A stretch of 64,000 nucleotides of DNA, taken from Patagioenas fasciata. Taxonomy: Eukaryota > Chordata > Aves > Columbiformes > Columbidae. The stretch is taken from assembly GCF_037038585.1 (NCBI RefSeq), contig NC_092526.1, positions 35,291,501 to 35,355,500 on the forward strand, given 5' to 3'. Below are positions 12,513 through 22,465 of this stretch, in pieces (position 1 is the first letter of the stretch; each line of letters begins with the position of its first letter). The notes below the pieces were generated by a model. That model was not told the DNA's origin. It was given only the letters and a program-made list of their open reading frames with translations, and searched no databases. Both the position numbers and the translations under genes were made by a program.

Positions 12513-12810
12513 CTAGTGAGACTTTGCTTTGGTTGGCTTTCTTGTTCTTCCCTTCTTAGAGCAGCACCTGCGGCAGCAGAACAGGCAGCACTTCAGAGAA
12601 ATGAAGAGGGAGAGGAGCACCACGGCCAGGAGGAAGGCGATGACGTCCAGGGAGTGGTACTGGATCCAGTTCAAGTCGTGAGCAGCGGGGCGCAGGTGTG
12701 GGGCCCCTTTGTGTTTCATTACGAACTCCACCCAGTGCACGGCCAGGTCCAGGGGTTGGATGGGTCTGTCGAGGTGAAGCTCAGAGAGGCGCTTGATGTT
12801 CTCTTTGTAC
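12513..12810 (-). CDS. UGT1A: UGT1 constant exon 5, set C (C-terminus and membrane anchor)
   Basis: 298 bp of coding sequence from the acceptor CTTGGCAG|GTACAAAG to the TAG at 12,513-12,515. It encodes [33 protein letters not shown], a single membrane span beginning at [14 protein letters not shown], a Cys/Arg-rich cytosolic tail and the terminal KAKSH. The last is a KxKxx ER-retrieval signal placed like the KSKTH of human UGT1A. This set has Q in [10 protein letters not shown] where sets A and B have H, and [11 protein letters not shown] at the end. No AATAAA is visible in the 450 bp downstream. The first ATTAAA lies inside a CR1 at 12,029-12,034. Confidence 0.95.
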
Positions 12811-13675
12811 CTGCCAAGGAAAGATGTGGGGTGTTTTCAGTGACCCGTGCTGCTGAGACTGAGTCCCCGGGAAAAAGGGATGCAGTGTTAGTTGTCTGAT
12901 GGCCCACTGGGGACTTCTCTGGTGGTGTCCTCCCACCCCATGAGAAGGATAATGGCAAAGATACAGGCCCAGAAAAGTGCTGTTTTCAGTGATAAACAAA
13001 GGAGAAAAGGTATGAGAAAAGAAGAAAAAGCTCAATGTGAGCTGTCAGCAAAATCTTTGGGGTGAAAGTACCTGGCTGAAATGTGAGATTGGGTGTAGAA
13101 AAGCCATCCAGCTGAAGATCGTGGTCTATTATTATTGTAATTAGTAGTAGTAGTATGTATTGCTATAGGAGCAGTGGCTAGGAAACCATGGCAAAAGATG
13201 CCATGTCTTAGAAACACACTGAGGAGGAGGATGCCAAGGACTGAGAGGCCTTAAAACCAACAGAGAATGGGAGTGGGGAAGAGGAGGGTATGTCCTACAG
13301 CTCCACTTCATTGTGATGCCTTAAAACACCCTGGGCACACTGTCTGCAAGACATAATGTCTTGTGTGGTTCCCTGTACCTCCTCAGTGTTCCCAAGCACA
13401 TTTTACCTGCTGGGATTGTCCAGCCTTGCTGAGCCAGGGAGCAGCTGACTGTGCTCATACAGCTCCTCATGAACGCTGGGTGTGTGTGTGGGGGGAAATG
13501 ACTCAGAAAACGAGTCTGTAAAATAAATGAACGATAATAGCTATGTTTAGTGAACCCTGCCAGATGGAAGGCAAAGTTTCTTGATGCAGAACAGCCTCTG
13601 GACTATACAGAGGCACTGCAACTTGTCTACTTCCTCCTGCTACTGTGCAGGCAGCATCTCTGGGCAAGCCTCGTG

Positions 13676-13698
13676 AAAAAAAAAAAAAAAAAAAAAAA
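13676..13698. repeat. poly-A run in intron 4 of set C
   Basis: 23 consecutive A. The same place in sets A and B reads GCGAAGAAAACCAGCC-like sequence without a run, so this is a set C-specific expansion or insertion. Confidence 0.85.
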
Positions 13699-14164
13699 GC
13701 CAGGCAGCTGAGCCTTTCACGCTTTTCGGGCTCCCCGCTGACTCATGTCACCACTGACTGGGGGAACAAAAGCAGTTCGCCACATCTGCCTTCCCCGATT
13801 GCATTTTCTACCACATTGTGTCAAAACCCTCTCGGTCATTGCTTGTTAAATTTGGCTTTAAGCAGGTGACGTATTTTTTGTCAGCTTGGTTTCTACTGCA
13901 CTTATACCCCATGTTCTCTGATACCTGCATCCTCTCATATCAGCCAGTTCTTGTCACCTAATGATTATAATCCTGGGCAGGGAGAAGGACAGTGCTGTTA
14001 CGGGGACAGGACAAGGTCAACCCTGGGTAAGCATCAGCTTCTCAGTGATATAGCTTTGATAGAAGAAGGCGTTTAAGAACAGATTAGCATTCTGTGAAGC
14101 TGGAAGGTAAAGTGCCGGTGTTACACAACAGTAGAAGGAGAAGAGATGTTGTTCTATTACTGAC

Positions 14165-14384
14165 TTTTTATCATTAATAACCGCTTTCAGGGCAGCGGAT
14201 ATGTCCTGTGAGGTCATTTCAAGTATATTCAGCGTCAGTCCTGCTCCCCGTGACTCCACTCGCTTGGCGTTGTCCATCTGGTCTCCAAATAACGGCATTA
14301 GCACCATTGGCACTGCGTTGCATATGCCCTCGTAGATACCATGTGAGCCTCCGTGGGTAATAAAGGCACGAGTCTTAGGGTGAG
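14165..14384 (-). CDS. UGT1A: UGT1 constant exon 4, set C
   Basis: 220 bp, acceptor CTACAG|CTCACC, donor GATAAAAA|GTCAGT. Carries the core of the UDPGT signature: [15 protein letters not shown], then [16 protein letters not shown] with the Asp-Gln pair that contacts UDP-glucuronic acid, then [17 protein letters not shown]. Set C keeps Gly in PLFGDQ as mammals do, whereas sets A and B have Ala. It joins exon 3 through a split codon (G|CT, Ala) and exon 5 through AA|G (Lys). Confidence 0.95.
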
Positions 14385-15161
14385 CTGTAGAGGAAATGAA
14401 AGAGTTAGCTTCTTGATTTCTTAAGTCACAGTAATGCATCCCTGGGGAAAGAACTTGCACAACAATTGCACTGGCAGTCATAAATCAAGAACTTTGCCTG
14501 TCACGTGTATCATTACTTATGGACAGGCTCAGGGCTGCACAGAATGGGACATTACAAGAGACTGAGTGAACCTTGGGTTGTAGAGCCCTTTCTTGGTTTG
14601 GGCAATCTCTGGAAAGCCTTGGATAATCGTCCAAAGCTTCTCAGATTTTAGGATGAAATCAGAGCCAAGTGAGGTTAAGCAGGATGTTACCATCACTTAC
14701 TTTTTTACCATGTCTTCCATTTGCTGGGTTTTTCAGATCACCCACAGCTGAGTCTTGTTGTCTAACCAACAAGTGTACTCCTGCCCACAGCAAGTACTAT
14801 TTTACCACTTGAAAAGCCTGATGACCTGTCTGGAAATTCTCTCTCGGGCACCTTAAATTTTAGTTTCAGTCCAGAAGCAAAAAAACATGACAAAAACACA
14901 CAGCTGGCTAGTCCAAGGTAAAGCCCCTTGTTTTTGACAGTAAGGGTAGTGAAGCATTGGAACACTTTCCAAACAGTGTTTCATAATTTGGCAAATTTGA
15001 AATTGCAACCAGATAAGTTTCTAAACAGCAAAGGCCAAAAGTAAATCCTGTGACCCACAGTGATACAGGGACTCAGCAGAGATGATGCTAATGGGGCCTT
15101 ACCGCAGCAGTATCAGACTAAAAGAAACACACTGGAGTCACTCAGGGTATCTCAGACCTAC

Positions 15162-15249
15162 CTAGAAGATCATTCTGTGGCAGCCATTTGACGAGCTTTA
15201 CGTTCTTTGGCAGGTTGTGGGGCACCTTTCCCGTGTATCTCCACAAAAC
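15162..15249 (-). CDS. UGT1A: UGT1 constant exon 3, set C
   Basis: 88 bp, the same size as in human UGT1A. Acceptor TTGACAG|GTTTTG, donor CTTCTAG|GTAGGT. Reads [16 protein letters not shown] and then [11 protein letters not shown], the segment leading into the nucleotide-sugar-binding signature. The intron to exon 2 is 266 bp, and that length is exactly conserved in all three sets. Confidence 0.95.
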
Positions 15250-15515
15250 CTGTCAAGACAAGTAAACACAACATCAGTTCTCAGCATCTGGTCTCTTGTT
15301 GCTCCTCAGTGGGTTTGAAAAGCACAGCTAAAAACCTCCGCGATGCACAAAACCTGTTTTGTCTTGCAGAGCAGCTGTGCTGATACTTCCTTCTGACATC
15401 AGGGAGCAGGAGAAAGAAGGGAAGACCAAGCACACCGAAAACCAAAGGCAGTGGTGTACTGTATTTGAAAAGAGCATTGAATTGCTGTGCTGGAATTGGG
15501 AGAGGGAAACCATAC

Positions 15516-15647
15516 CGTTTGAGGGACGGAGCCCAAGGCATCTACAATTTCTTCGGCTTTCTTCATAGGAATCTCGGAGACCATGGAGCCCAGCGAGAAG
15601 ACAACAATGCCGTGTTCTCCAGAGGCATTCACAATAGCTTCAAATTC
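15516..15647 (-). CDS. UGT1A: UGT1 constant exon 2, set C
   Basis: 132 bp, phase 0 at both ends. Acceptor TGTTGGCAG|GAATTTGAAGC, donor CAAACG|GTATGG. Encodes [13 protein letters not shown], then [13 protein letters not shown] and [16 protein letters not shown], the first strand and helix of the C-terminal Rossmann-like domain. It is the common acceptor for every first exon of unit C (a', c', d). The nearest first exon, a', ends 3.8 kb away, with an ERV-like insertion between. Confidence 0.95.
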
Positions 15648-16151
15648 CTGCCAACACAGAGCGCATCCCAAGTCTATATCCTTTCCATGTTACTTGCTGT
15701 ACTTTTTTTGCATTCCCACAAAACTGGGAAGGCAATAAAATGAGCAGCTAACACAACAGAATTATGATCAGGAAATTTAGTTCTCTATAAGAAAATCAGT
15801 TCTGGGGAAAAAAAGTGGGCACCGGTGGATGAACAGAGTTATGGAGGTGTGTGAGTGTTTGCAGAATTGAAGCCTGAGCCAAGATACAGTATGGACATGA
15901 TAAAATATTTACTCTAAAAGCTTCATGTAGCAAAGCCTGCCTGCTCACAGACAGCAGTTTCTGTGCAGTAAACAAGTTGCTGTAGCAATACCCAGATGAA
16001 TATCTTGTGCTTTATTGTCACATTTATTACAAGTCAGATGCTCTGGATTTGGAGTTGATGCTCTTGTTTTCAGACCATGCAGCTGCAAGAGAAAATTAAG
16101 ATTCTTGCAAAGTGTTCTGACAGCAGATAGCTCTAACTTCTAATATCTGCA

Positions 16152-17994
16152 TGAGACAGTTGCACATCCTCCTCTGAGAAGTGGAGCCTTCAAGGGGGCA
16201 GTTAATGGCTCTTTTGTGGGACCTGGAGTCAGTTGATAGGATTGTTAGCAGAGGAGGGGCCCAGAGAAGATGAGAAGCTTCTGGAATGCCCACAGCCAGA
16301 TCCAATCAGACTATAAACGGGTTTCCTGCCGAAGATTCCCCTTGTGTGGTCTTCTCGGAGCAGCAGGTCTGTGCCGGAGCCCTCCCCTTAGGCTGGGACA
16401 CTGCCTAAGGGAACTTCCCGGGATTGGAAGCGCCTCACCTCCTCGTTTGGGTGACTGATAATCTACTAGATATATCCTTGAATAAGTCCTTGCCGATCAG
16501 GCAAGTGTAGTACTTGCCAAACCAGGTGAGTGTTTGAGTAGCTGGCGCAGAGGGCTCTGGCTTTGTTTCTTGTGAGTGCCTGCGTGCACGCTGTGTATCC
16601 TCATTATTCTTATTTTGCTGCACCCCAATAATCTCCTCAGCTGATATGCGAACCTTTATCTTATGTTATTGGAGTGCTAACTAATTGTATAAACCCTGTT
16701 TTGATCAGTTCATTGGCTGTACTTTTCTGGCCAGAATGAAGTCTGTTTTGAAACTTCTTGTACTCCTAAAACTGACTTTGGGGTCCCTTTGTGCCATTTA
16801 AATTGACGCAGCGAGAAGGGTATCAGAAATGGAGGAGTTATTTCAGGGTTACAGGTATGATAATCCTTCTGCGCCGACCTGCACACATCAGGTAGAAGCG
16901 AGCTGGTGTGGTCCCAGAGTGATCATATTCACGTGTGTTGTGTTCTGTGCTACTGTTTTCTGCCTTGCGGTCGGTGCTGCGCTTGGTGGTGTTCTGTGCG
17001 TCTGCTTAAAGCAAGTCCGAAACCAGCGCAAACCCGATAACCAGTCAGAGAGGCGCAATTCTGCAAAAGAGCTGGAAATAGATTGTTTGAAAGTGGAGTT
17101 ACAGTGAGAGAGAGTGAGTGAGTGCGTTTGTTAGAACAAATGATTTAGCCAATGTTAACCAGAGCAAGATCGCCCTGCAGCGTTCCCCAAATTGGGAAAC
17201 TGGCTGCGAGCACAGACCCCGAAGATTGGGATGGAGACTGAAAATAGTGTTGATGAAGAGGAGGTGGAGAAAAAGGATGCGCGACCTCTTATTAAAACCG
17301 AGACGTGTACAGGACCATGGGGTGGACAGCCCAAACTGCCATTTGTAGCACCCTGTGGACGGGACCTGAGCTCAGCGATTTGCAAGCTAAAATCTCATGC
17401 AAGCTGGGTGAAACAGACACTGAATATCTTTGGCATGTTTCACTAACAGGGGCTGATCAGATATTAGTGAGTAATGAGCAAGCTGCGGGCTTTTTAAGTG
17501 TTGGTCTGGATGGTGATCAGCCCATAACATCTCGTGTGGCTTACTGGGCTGGTGGCATGGATCCCAAGGAATGCGGGGAGCCCGTCACCATTAGGATAAA
17601 GGGCTTATCGGAGCTGGCTGAGAGAGTTCAAAAGTCTGCTTGTATACAAGCAATGTATGAGGGAGGGCTGCCGGACACTTTAAAGATACGTTTCCAGTCC
17701 CTCAGGGAGAGAATTCAGGAGGCTATCAACCGTAACAAGCAGAACAGCCAAAATGCTCCTGCACATGTATTAACCTGGGCTGAAATTGTGCACAATTTAG
17801 TCACCCACAGGCATGAAATGGGATGGGTGGACCTGGGCGACAGCACAAACTGGAACAGGAGAGTTTGGAAAATGAGCCACAAACCTCTCCACGAATGGTT
17901 CCCCCTTTGTTGGGAACATGAACCCTTCCACGGCTGGTGGTGCAAAGCAGGGCAGCCTGTGGCACCAGGCGCTTGCATTAGGGTTCTAATGACA
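16152..17994 (+). mobile_element. Endogenous-retrovirus-like insertion (5' LTR, leader, gag-like ORF)
   Basis: A block of 1,843 bp found only in unit C, between exon 2 and first exon a'. Units A and B read straight through this point. It starts TGAGACAG, ends AATGACA and is flanked by a 5-bp direct repeat CTGCA (16,147-16,151 and 17,995-17,999). A 5-bp target duplication is usual for class III (ERVL-like) elements. The left part looks like an LTR with a TATA-like ACTATAAAC near 16,310. The right part is open from 17,296 and resembles avian gag polyprotein, but it has no 3' LTR, pol or env. It is a broken relic. Confidence 0.65.
16829..17107 (+). CDS. Small membrane-anchored ORF in the ERV leader
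   Basis: 92 codons from an ATG just after the leader sequence. The N-terminus is polar, one long hydrophobic segment runs at about residues 32-59 with several Cys, and a basic then acidic tail follows. It stops at TGA 17,105-17,107. I do not recognise a family. It lies 5' of the gag-like frame and in a different frame from it, so it may be a degenerate N-terminus or an accessory leader product. Single copy in the window. Confidence 0.35.
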   Translation: MEELFQGYRYDNPSAPTCTHQVEASWCGPRVIIFTCVVFCATVFCLAVGAALGGVLCVCLKQVRNQRKPDNQSERRNSAKELEIDCLKVELQ

Positions 17995-18018
17995 CTGCAT
18001 TTATTGGGCGTGCTTTGA
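17296..18018 (+). pseudogene. gag-like reading frame of the ERV insertion, truncated
   Basis: Open for 241 codons; the first ATG is at 17,317. Features seen are a central RVAYWAGGMDP segment, charged helices, and a Trp-rich stretch near the end. Similarity to avian class III gag is from memory of the family pattern and not tested. The frame runs out of the element into the flanking DNA, so the natural C-terminus, including any zinc knuckle, is missing. Confidence 0.4.
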
Positions 18019-19486
18019 GTATAATAATATTGAATCACTGCCAATTTTTATTCTGTTTTGTTTGTTTGATTTAAATACAACAAGGACTAGAAGATCTGCC
18101 GCTGGAATCCAAGAGCAAAAGGATTCTGATGAAGCATAAAAACAACTGAAGGCTGGAGCAAAAATCCTGCACCATTGAAAAATATTTGGTAAAGCCAGGG
18201 AAGGAAAGACAAAACTGGAGGGAATTATTGCAGTCATCAGAGTTAAGTGGCATAAAATGAACTAAATGTTCCTGTAAGTCTGGCAACTGAAATGTTATAT
18301 CTAAGGTCTGAGGGAATAACAGAGATCAACCCTCTTAGTCTATGCTCCATTATGTATTGTTGTGGCTGACCAGAATGCCAAGGCTCTTTGCTTGAGACTG
18401 GATCCCACAGAGAAGGAGCCATCGAAGGTTTGGTGACAGCCGCATCCTGAAGAGCAGACCTCGTGCTTTCCTTCGAGGTAAGCAAGGTGAAATGCAGTTC
18501 TAATTTCAGGGCTTGGTTCTTGTCTTACCAGACTTCTCAGAAGACGTGCTCTACCTTAAGGCATCATAGATACCTGGTTGGGAGTGCAGTTCTGTGTAAA
18601 CTCACAGGCATCTGGGAACTGCAAAGTCCTCCCTAGATTAGAAATGTGCTTTTGGTACAAAATTCTTGGGCAGTTCCTGATGCAGTGGAATGGGTATGGT
18701 TATTTCAGAGCATATTCAGCGCTATTTATTCTCTATGGGACCAGTCACATCAGTTTTACTCTGTTCTTTGAATGCTTTTGCATGACAAAGTCTGACTCTC
18801 TGCTCAGGAACGCCACTACCATTAAGAAACTTTTTGTAACACTGCTTTGGAAACAGGTGGGTTATTGTAAGGGTCTTTTAAACCAGCCTCTGCTTGTATA
18901 GGTGGGTGCTACACATGACCTTTATGAAATATCTGCAGTAGACATTCACTGAAAAATAAGAGAAAGCATCAAGAATTAGGAGGATTTCTTAGGGGAAAGT
19001 GGCAGATATTCCATACTTAGGAACTTTGGCATACTTCAAGCAAAACATAGTTGTAGTCCAGTGTATTTTGCACAAAAGATCTCTTGCTCCTTCGCTGTGT
19101 GATGGGGGTTTCACTGAGGTCTGCCACTGTCTGAAATTCCTGCAGAAATGGTCCTCTGCTCAAGGCCAGAAGACTAGCATTACCCCAGCTAGCACCAAGT
19201 CTTGTAAGCAGGCATACAAAATTGAATTACTGGAAATAGGGTACTGGAAAATACTGAGGGAAAAGCCCAGCTTTTCATGCATGTTTCCGTGGGAATCTAG
19301 AGGCCTCACACAAAATAACGTATTCCTTATTGCCCAAAGGATGCAGAGGTGCAAAATGCTTTCCTTGCCACTTCTACCTCACTCTTTCTCTTGTTATTAT
19401 TTGTTACTGCCAGGAGCTCCATCTCCTGGTGAGAGCGAACAGTGCAGGCATAGGTAAGCTAGAGGGGGTAAAAAAAGGTAACTAAC

Positions 19487-20338
19487 CTGTGATACCGCTT
19501 TTTCCTGAGTGCAGCTTATGCCTCCGATCAAGGCCATATTAGGCATTAGGGGCCTGGGGTACTCAAACACAAAGTCATATTTCATGAGCCAAACAGACGC
19601 GTGGCTGAACAGCTCGAGCATTGTTGCCTCTTGTTGGAGGAATTCCCTGATCAGACGATCATATGGTGAATAAAGAAAGCTGCAAGCCAGGGAACTGCTC
19701 AGGCTAGCTAGGAGGTTGCCGGTGCGCTGGAGGAACACCATGCGGTCTGTGTAGCGAGTGAAGAACCTAGGAACGTAAGAAGGAGGATTTGGGCACAGGG
19801 TAGCGTGGAACTCTAGGCTGCACGGCAGTCCCCGTAGGAGGTACACAGAAGGTAGGGAGAGGTGTTCAGCCACTATTTGTCCACATGGAAAAAAAGGATC
19901 CATAAAGACAGCATCAAATTTGCTTTCTTCAAGGTATTTAATCAGATCTTTGTTAGAGAGAAGATGTTTGCAGGAATCAAAGAACATGCTTGTAATATTT
20001 GCTATTTTTGAGAATTTTTCAAAGAAGGGTTGGGGTGTGAAACTGCTATACCCCAGCTTTTTAAATTCTGCCTCCACATACTCCCTGGTATAAGACACAG
20101 AGTACGTTTTCATGGTATAATGCACCGATGAATCTATCCGCAAATTTATTTCTGGCGCAAGCACCGTGATTTCATGTCCCTTCTGTCTGAGCCGCTCCAC
20201 AACTGGGCGCATACTGAGCCAGTGGCTGCCATCGATAGGAACAACCAAAAGCTTTCCTCCTTCAGAAAAGGTCCACAGGAGCAGGAAAAGCACAGCCCAG
20301 GAGGCAAGAGGACTAAATCCTGGACTTGAAGAAGCCAT
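19487..20338 (-). CDS. UGT1A: UGT1 alternative first exon, type a' (unit C)
   Basis: Second copy of the type a exon, 284 codons, same ATG context and TCACAG|GTTAGT donor. I find one amino-acid difference from the 1,437-2,288 copy: Ser to Thr at residue 116. It changes the sequon NIS to NIT and keeps it glycosylatable. It is the first exon nearest to constant exons of set C, so the a'-C transcript is the shortest complete UGT1 message fully inside the window (about 529 residues). Confidence 0.93.
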
Positions 20339-20794
20339 TTTCTGTGAGCTGTCAGCGAAGTTTTAACCAGCTGCAAAACTGCTGCAGGGCATGAGGAATG
20401 AATTGCAGGGTACTTTGCACTTCGTTCTTCACTAAGGTAAGTGTTTAATGTTTAATGGACCCTATGTTTGTGGGCAGAAACAAGGGTAATTTTTAACTGT
20501 GGGTAAAGACTGGATTTATTTTCTCTGCAGAGTGAAGGCTTTAAGCAACTGGACCCTCAAGCAGTCAGCAATGGCTCGCACTGAAAGGCTGAACAGAGTT
20601 ATGAATGGGAGGTATCACCTGATTGAGCAATCTCTGTCTTATTAGCAAATAGTTAATGATGAACTCCCTGCCTTGAGTCTGCTCAACTGATTGGACACAG
20701 AACTCGGAACAGAAGTCTGACCCGTGGATCAACTTGTGGTCTCAGAGCCTAAATGGCAAGCAATGAATTGACAGAGATTTGATATCCAGTGGGT

Positions 20795-20975
20795 TGATAA
20801 GGTTTATCTTCAGATTTGTTCCTATACTGTACCAGTTATCAAAGCAAAAGCCCTGAGTCTACAGTAGTAAAGGTGATACAAGCTCAGCAATAACTTCTGC
20901 TGTTGCAACACCACCGTGGTCTGAAAACCGCAATAAATGACGGGCATCTGCATTATATGCACAGCCCACTAGGGA
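20795..20975 (-). mobile_element. piggyBac-like remnant (unit C copy)
   Basis: Same fragment as at 2,745 with the same in-frame TAG. Confidence 0.35.
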
Positions 20976-21612
20976 GATTTGAACAAGTTAGGGAAGGAGG
21001 ATAGATAGTTATAGTCCTGTAGGTTTCTGTTTCCAATCATCCTCTTCTATGCTTTCTTACACAAATGTGGAAGGAGCTCCCTCTACTGTTTTTGATTGCC
21101 TATCCTGCTAGGTTTTGGGGTATTCATGCACATTATTGATCTCTGTCGCACAGTATCAGTGCCTGGGTATACCCACAGAGTTAATTTCACATTTCTACTT
21201 TGTGCCCAGTTAAGTCTCCTACAATTAATCAACATTCCACAACTGTTAGGGGTATGAATATGATCTAGCATGATTTTGTCATTTATCTAGATACAGTATA
21301 ACTGCCATGATTGTTTGACATTACTTGATATGCTTCCAACAAGCTTGGCTATACCTGGGCAGCTGTATAGCTTAGACAACTTCACCTAAGCTCTTCTGGA
21401 GAGAAACCCTTCAGCTGTTCACAGTGCAACAAAGCTAAGGTCTTCTGATCATCTATCAGAGCCTGAGATTGCTACTTCCAAATCAAGCCATCCTGGTATT
21501 TGATCACATTTGTGCTCAAGCACAAATACTGCTATAGGAAGCATTTAAAAAAGCAAATCTTAAATAATCACTAATAAATGCTATAATGCCCTTAATGGAA
21601 ACAGCGACAAAC

Positions 21613-22465
21613 CTTCGATAATGACTTCCTCTGACCACAGTTGATGCCTCCAACATAGACCATATTTGGCATTACTGGGCGCGGGTACTCAAAAACAAAG
21701 TCATATCTCATCAGCCAAAGGGATGCTTTGCCAAACAGTTCCAGTACTGTTACTTCTCTTTGAAGAAACTCAGAAGCTAAGTTCTCATATTTTAAATAAA
21801 AGAGATAGCAAAACAAATCTTCTGAAATCCCAACCAGAAGGTTCTTCACACGCTCTGTAAATGTCATGTGGTCTGCACTGGATGTGAAAGTCTTTGGCAC
21901 ATAAGAGAAAGGACTGGGGCACTGGGTGGCTTTGTAGTCCAAGGTACATGGAAGACCACGCATAAAGTACACTGAAGGGAGAGAGAGATACTCAGCAACG
22001 ATTGGTCCACAAGGCAATACAGGATCTGTCATAATGGCATCAAATTTGGTATCATTGAGGTTCTTCATTAGTTCTTTGTTATATAAGAGATGCCGACAAG
22101 TAGAAGAGAATATGTTGGTCAATTCTGACATATTGTAAAAATGCAGATTTTTCTAGAATGGGAGAGTTATCAAAACTCTTTTCACCAATGGAATGGTAGC
22201 TTTCATCCAGAAACTCCTGTGTGTAAGGCACAGAGTATGTTTTGATGGTGAATGACTGTGAGCTGTTCAGGAGCAAAGTGGCTTCAGGAATCACTGCAAC
22301 AACTTCATGCCCTCTCTCTCGGAGTTTCTCCAGAACCACACGCATGCTCAGCCAGTGACTTCCACCCTGAGGCACAACCAAGAGCTTCCCACCCTCTGCC
22401 AAACTCCAGAAAGAAAGAAAAAGAACAAACCCGTCAGGTATATGGTATCTCCACATAAATACCAT
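21613..22465 (-). pseudogene. UGT1 first exon, type b', same frameshift (unit C)
   Basis: Counterpart of the exon at 3,563-4,415, 853 bp long, with the identical T run (22,148-22,152) that breaks the frame. It differs from that copy by a few substitutions, for example YDFVFEYP here against YDFGFEYP there, and Asn for Ser in KNLNDTKFD. The donor AAG|GTTTGT and the ATG are kept. The shared lesion means that the base was inserted before the duplication, unless both reflect one homopolymer error. Confidence 0.87.
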
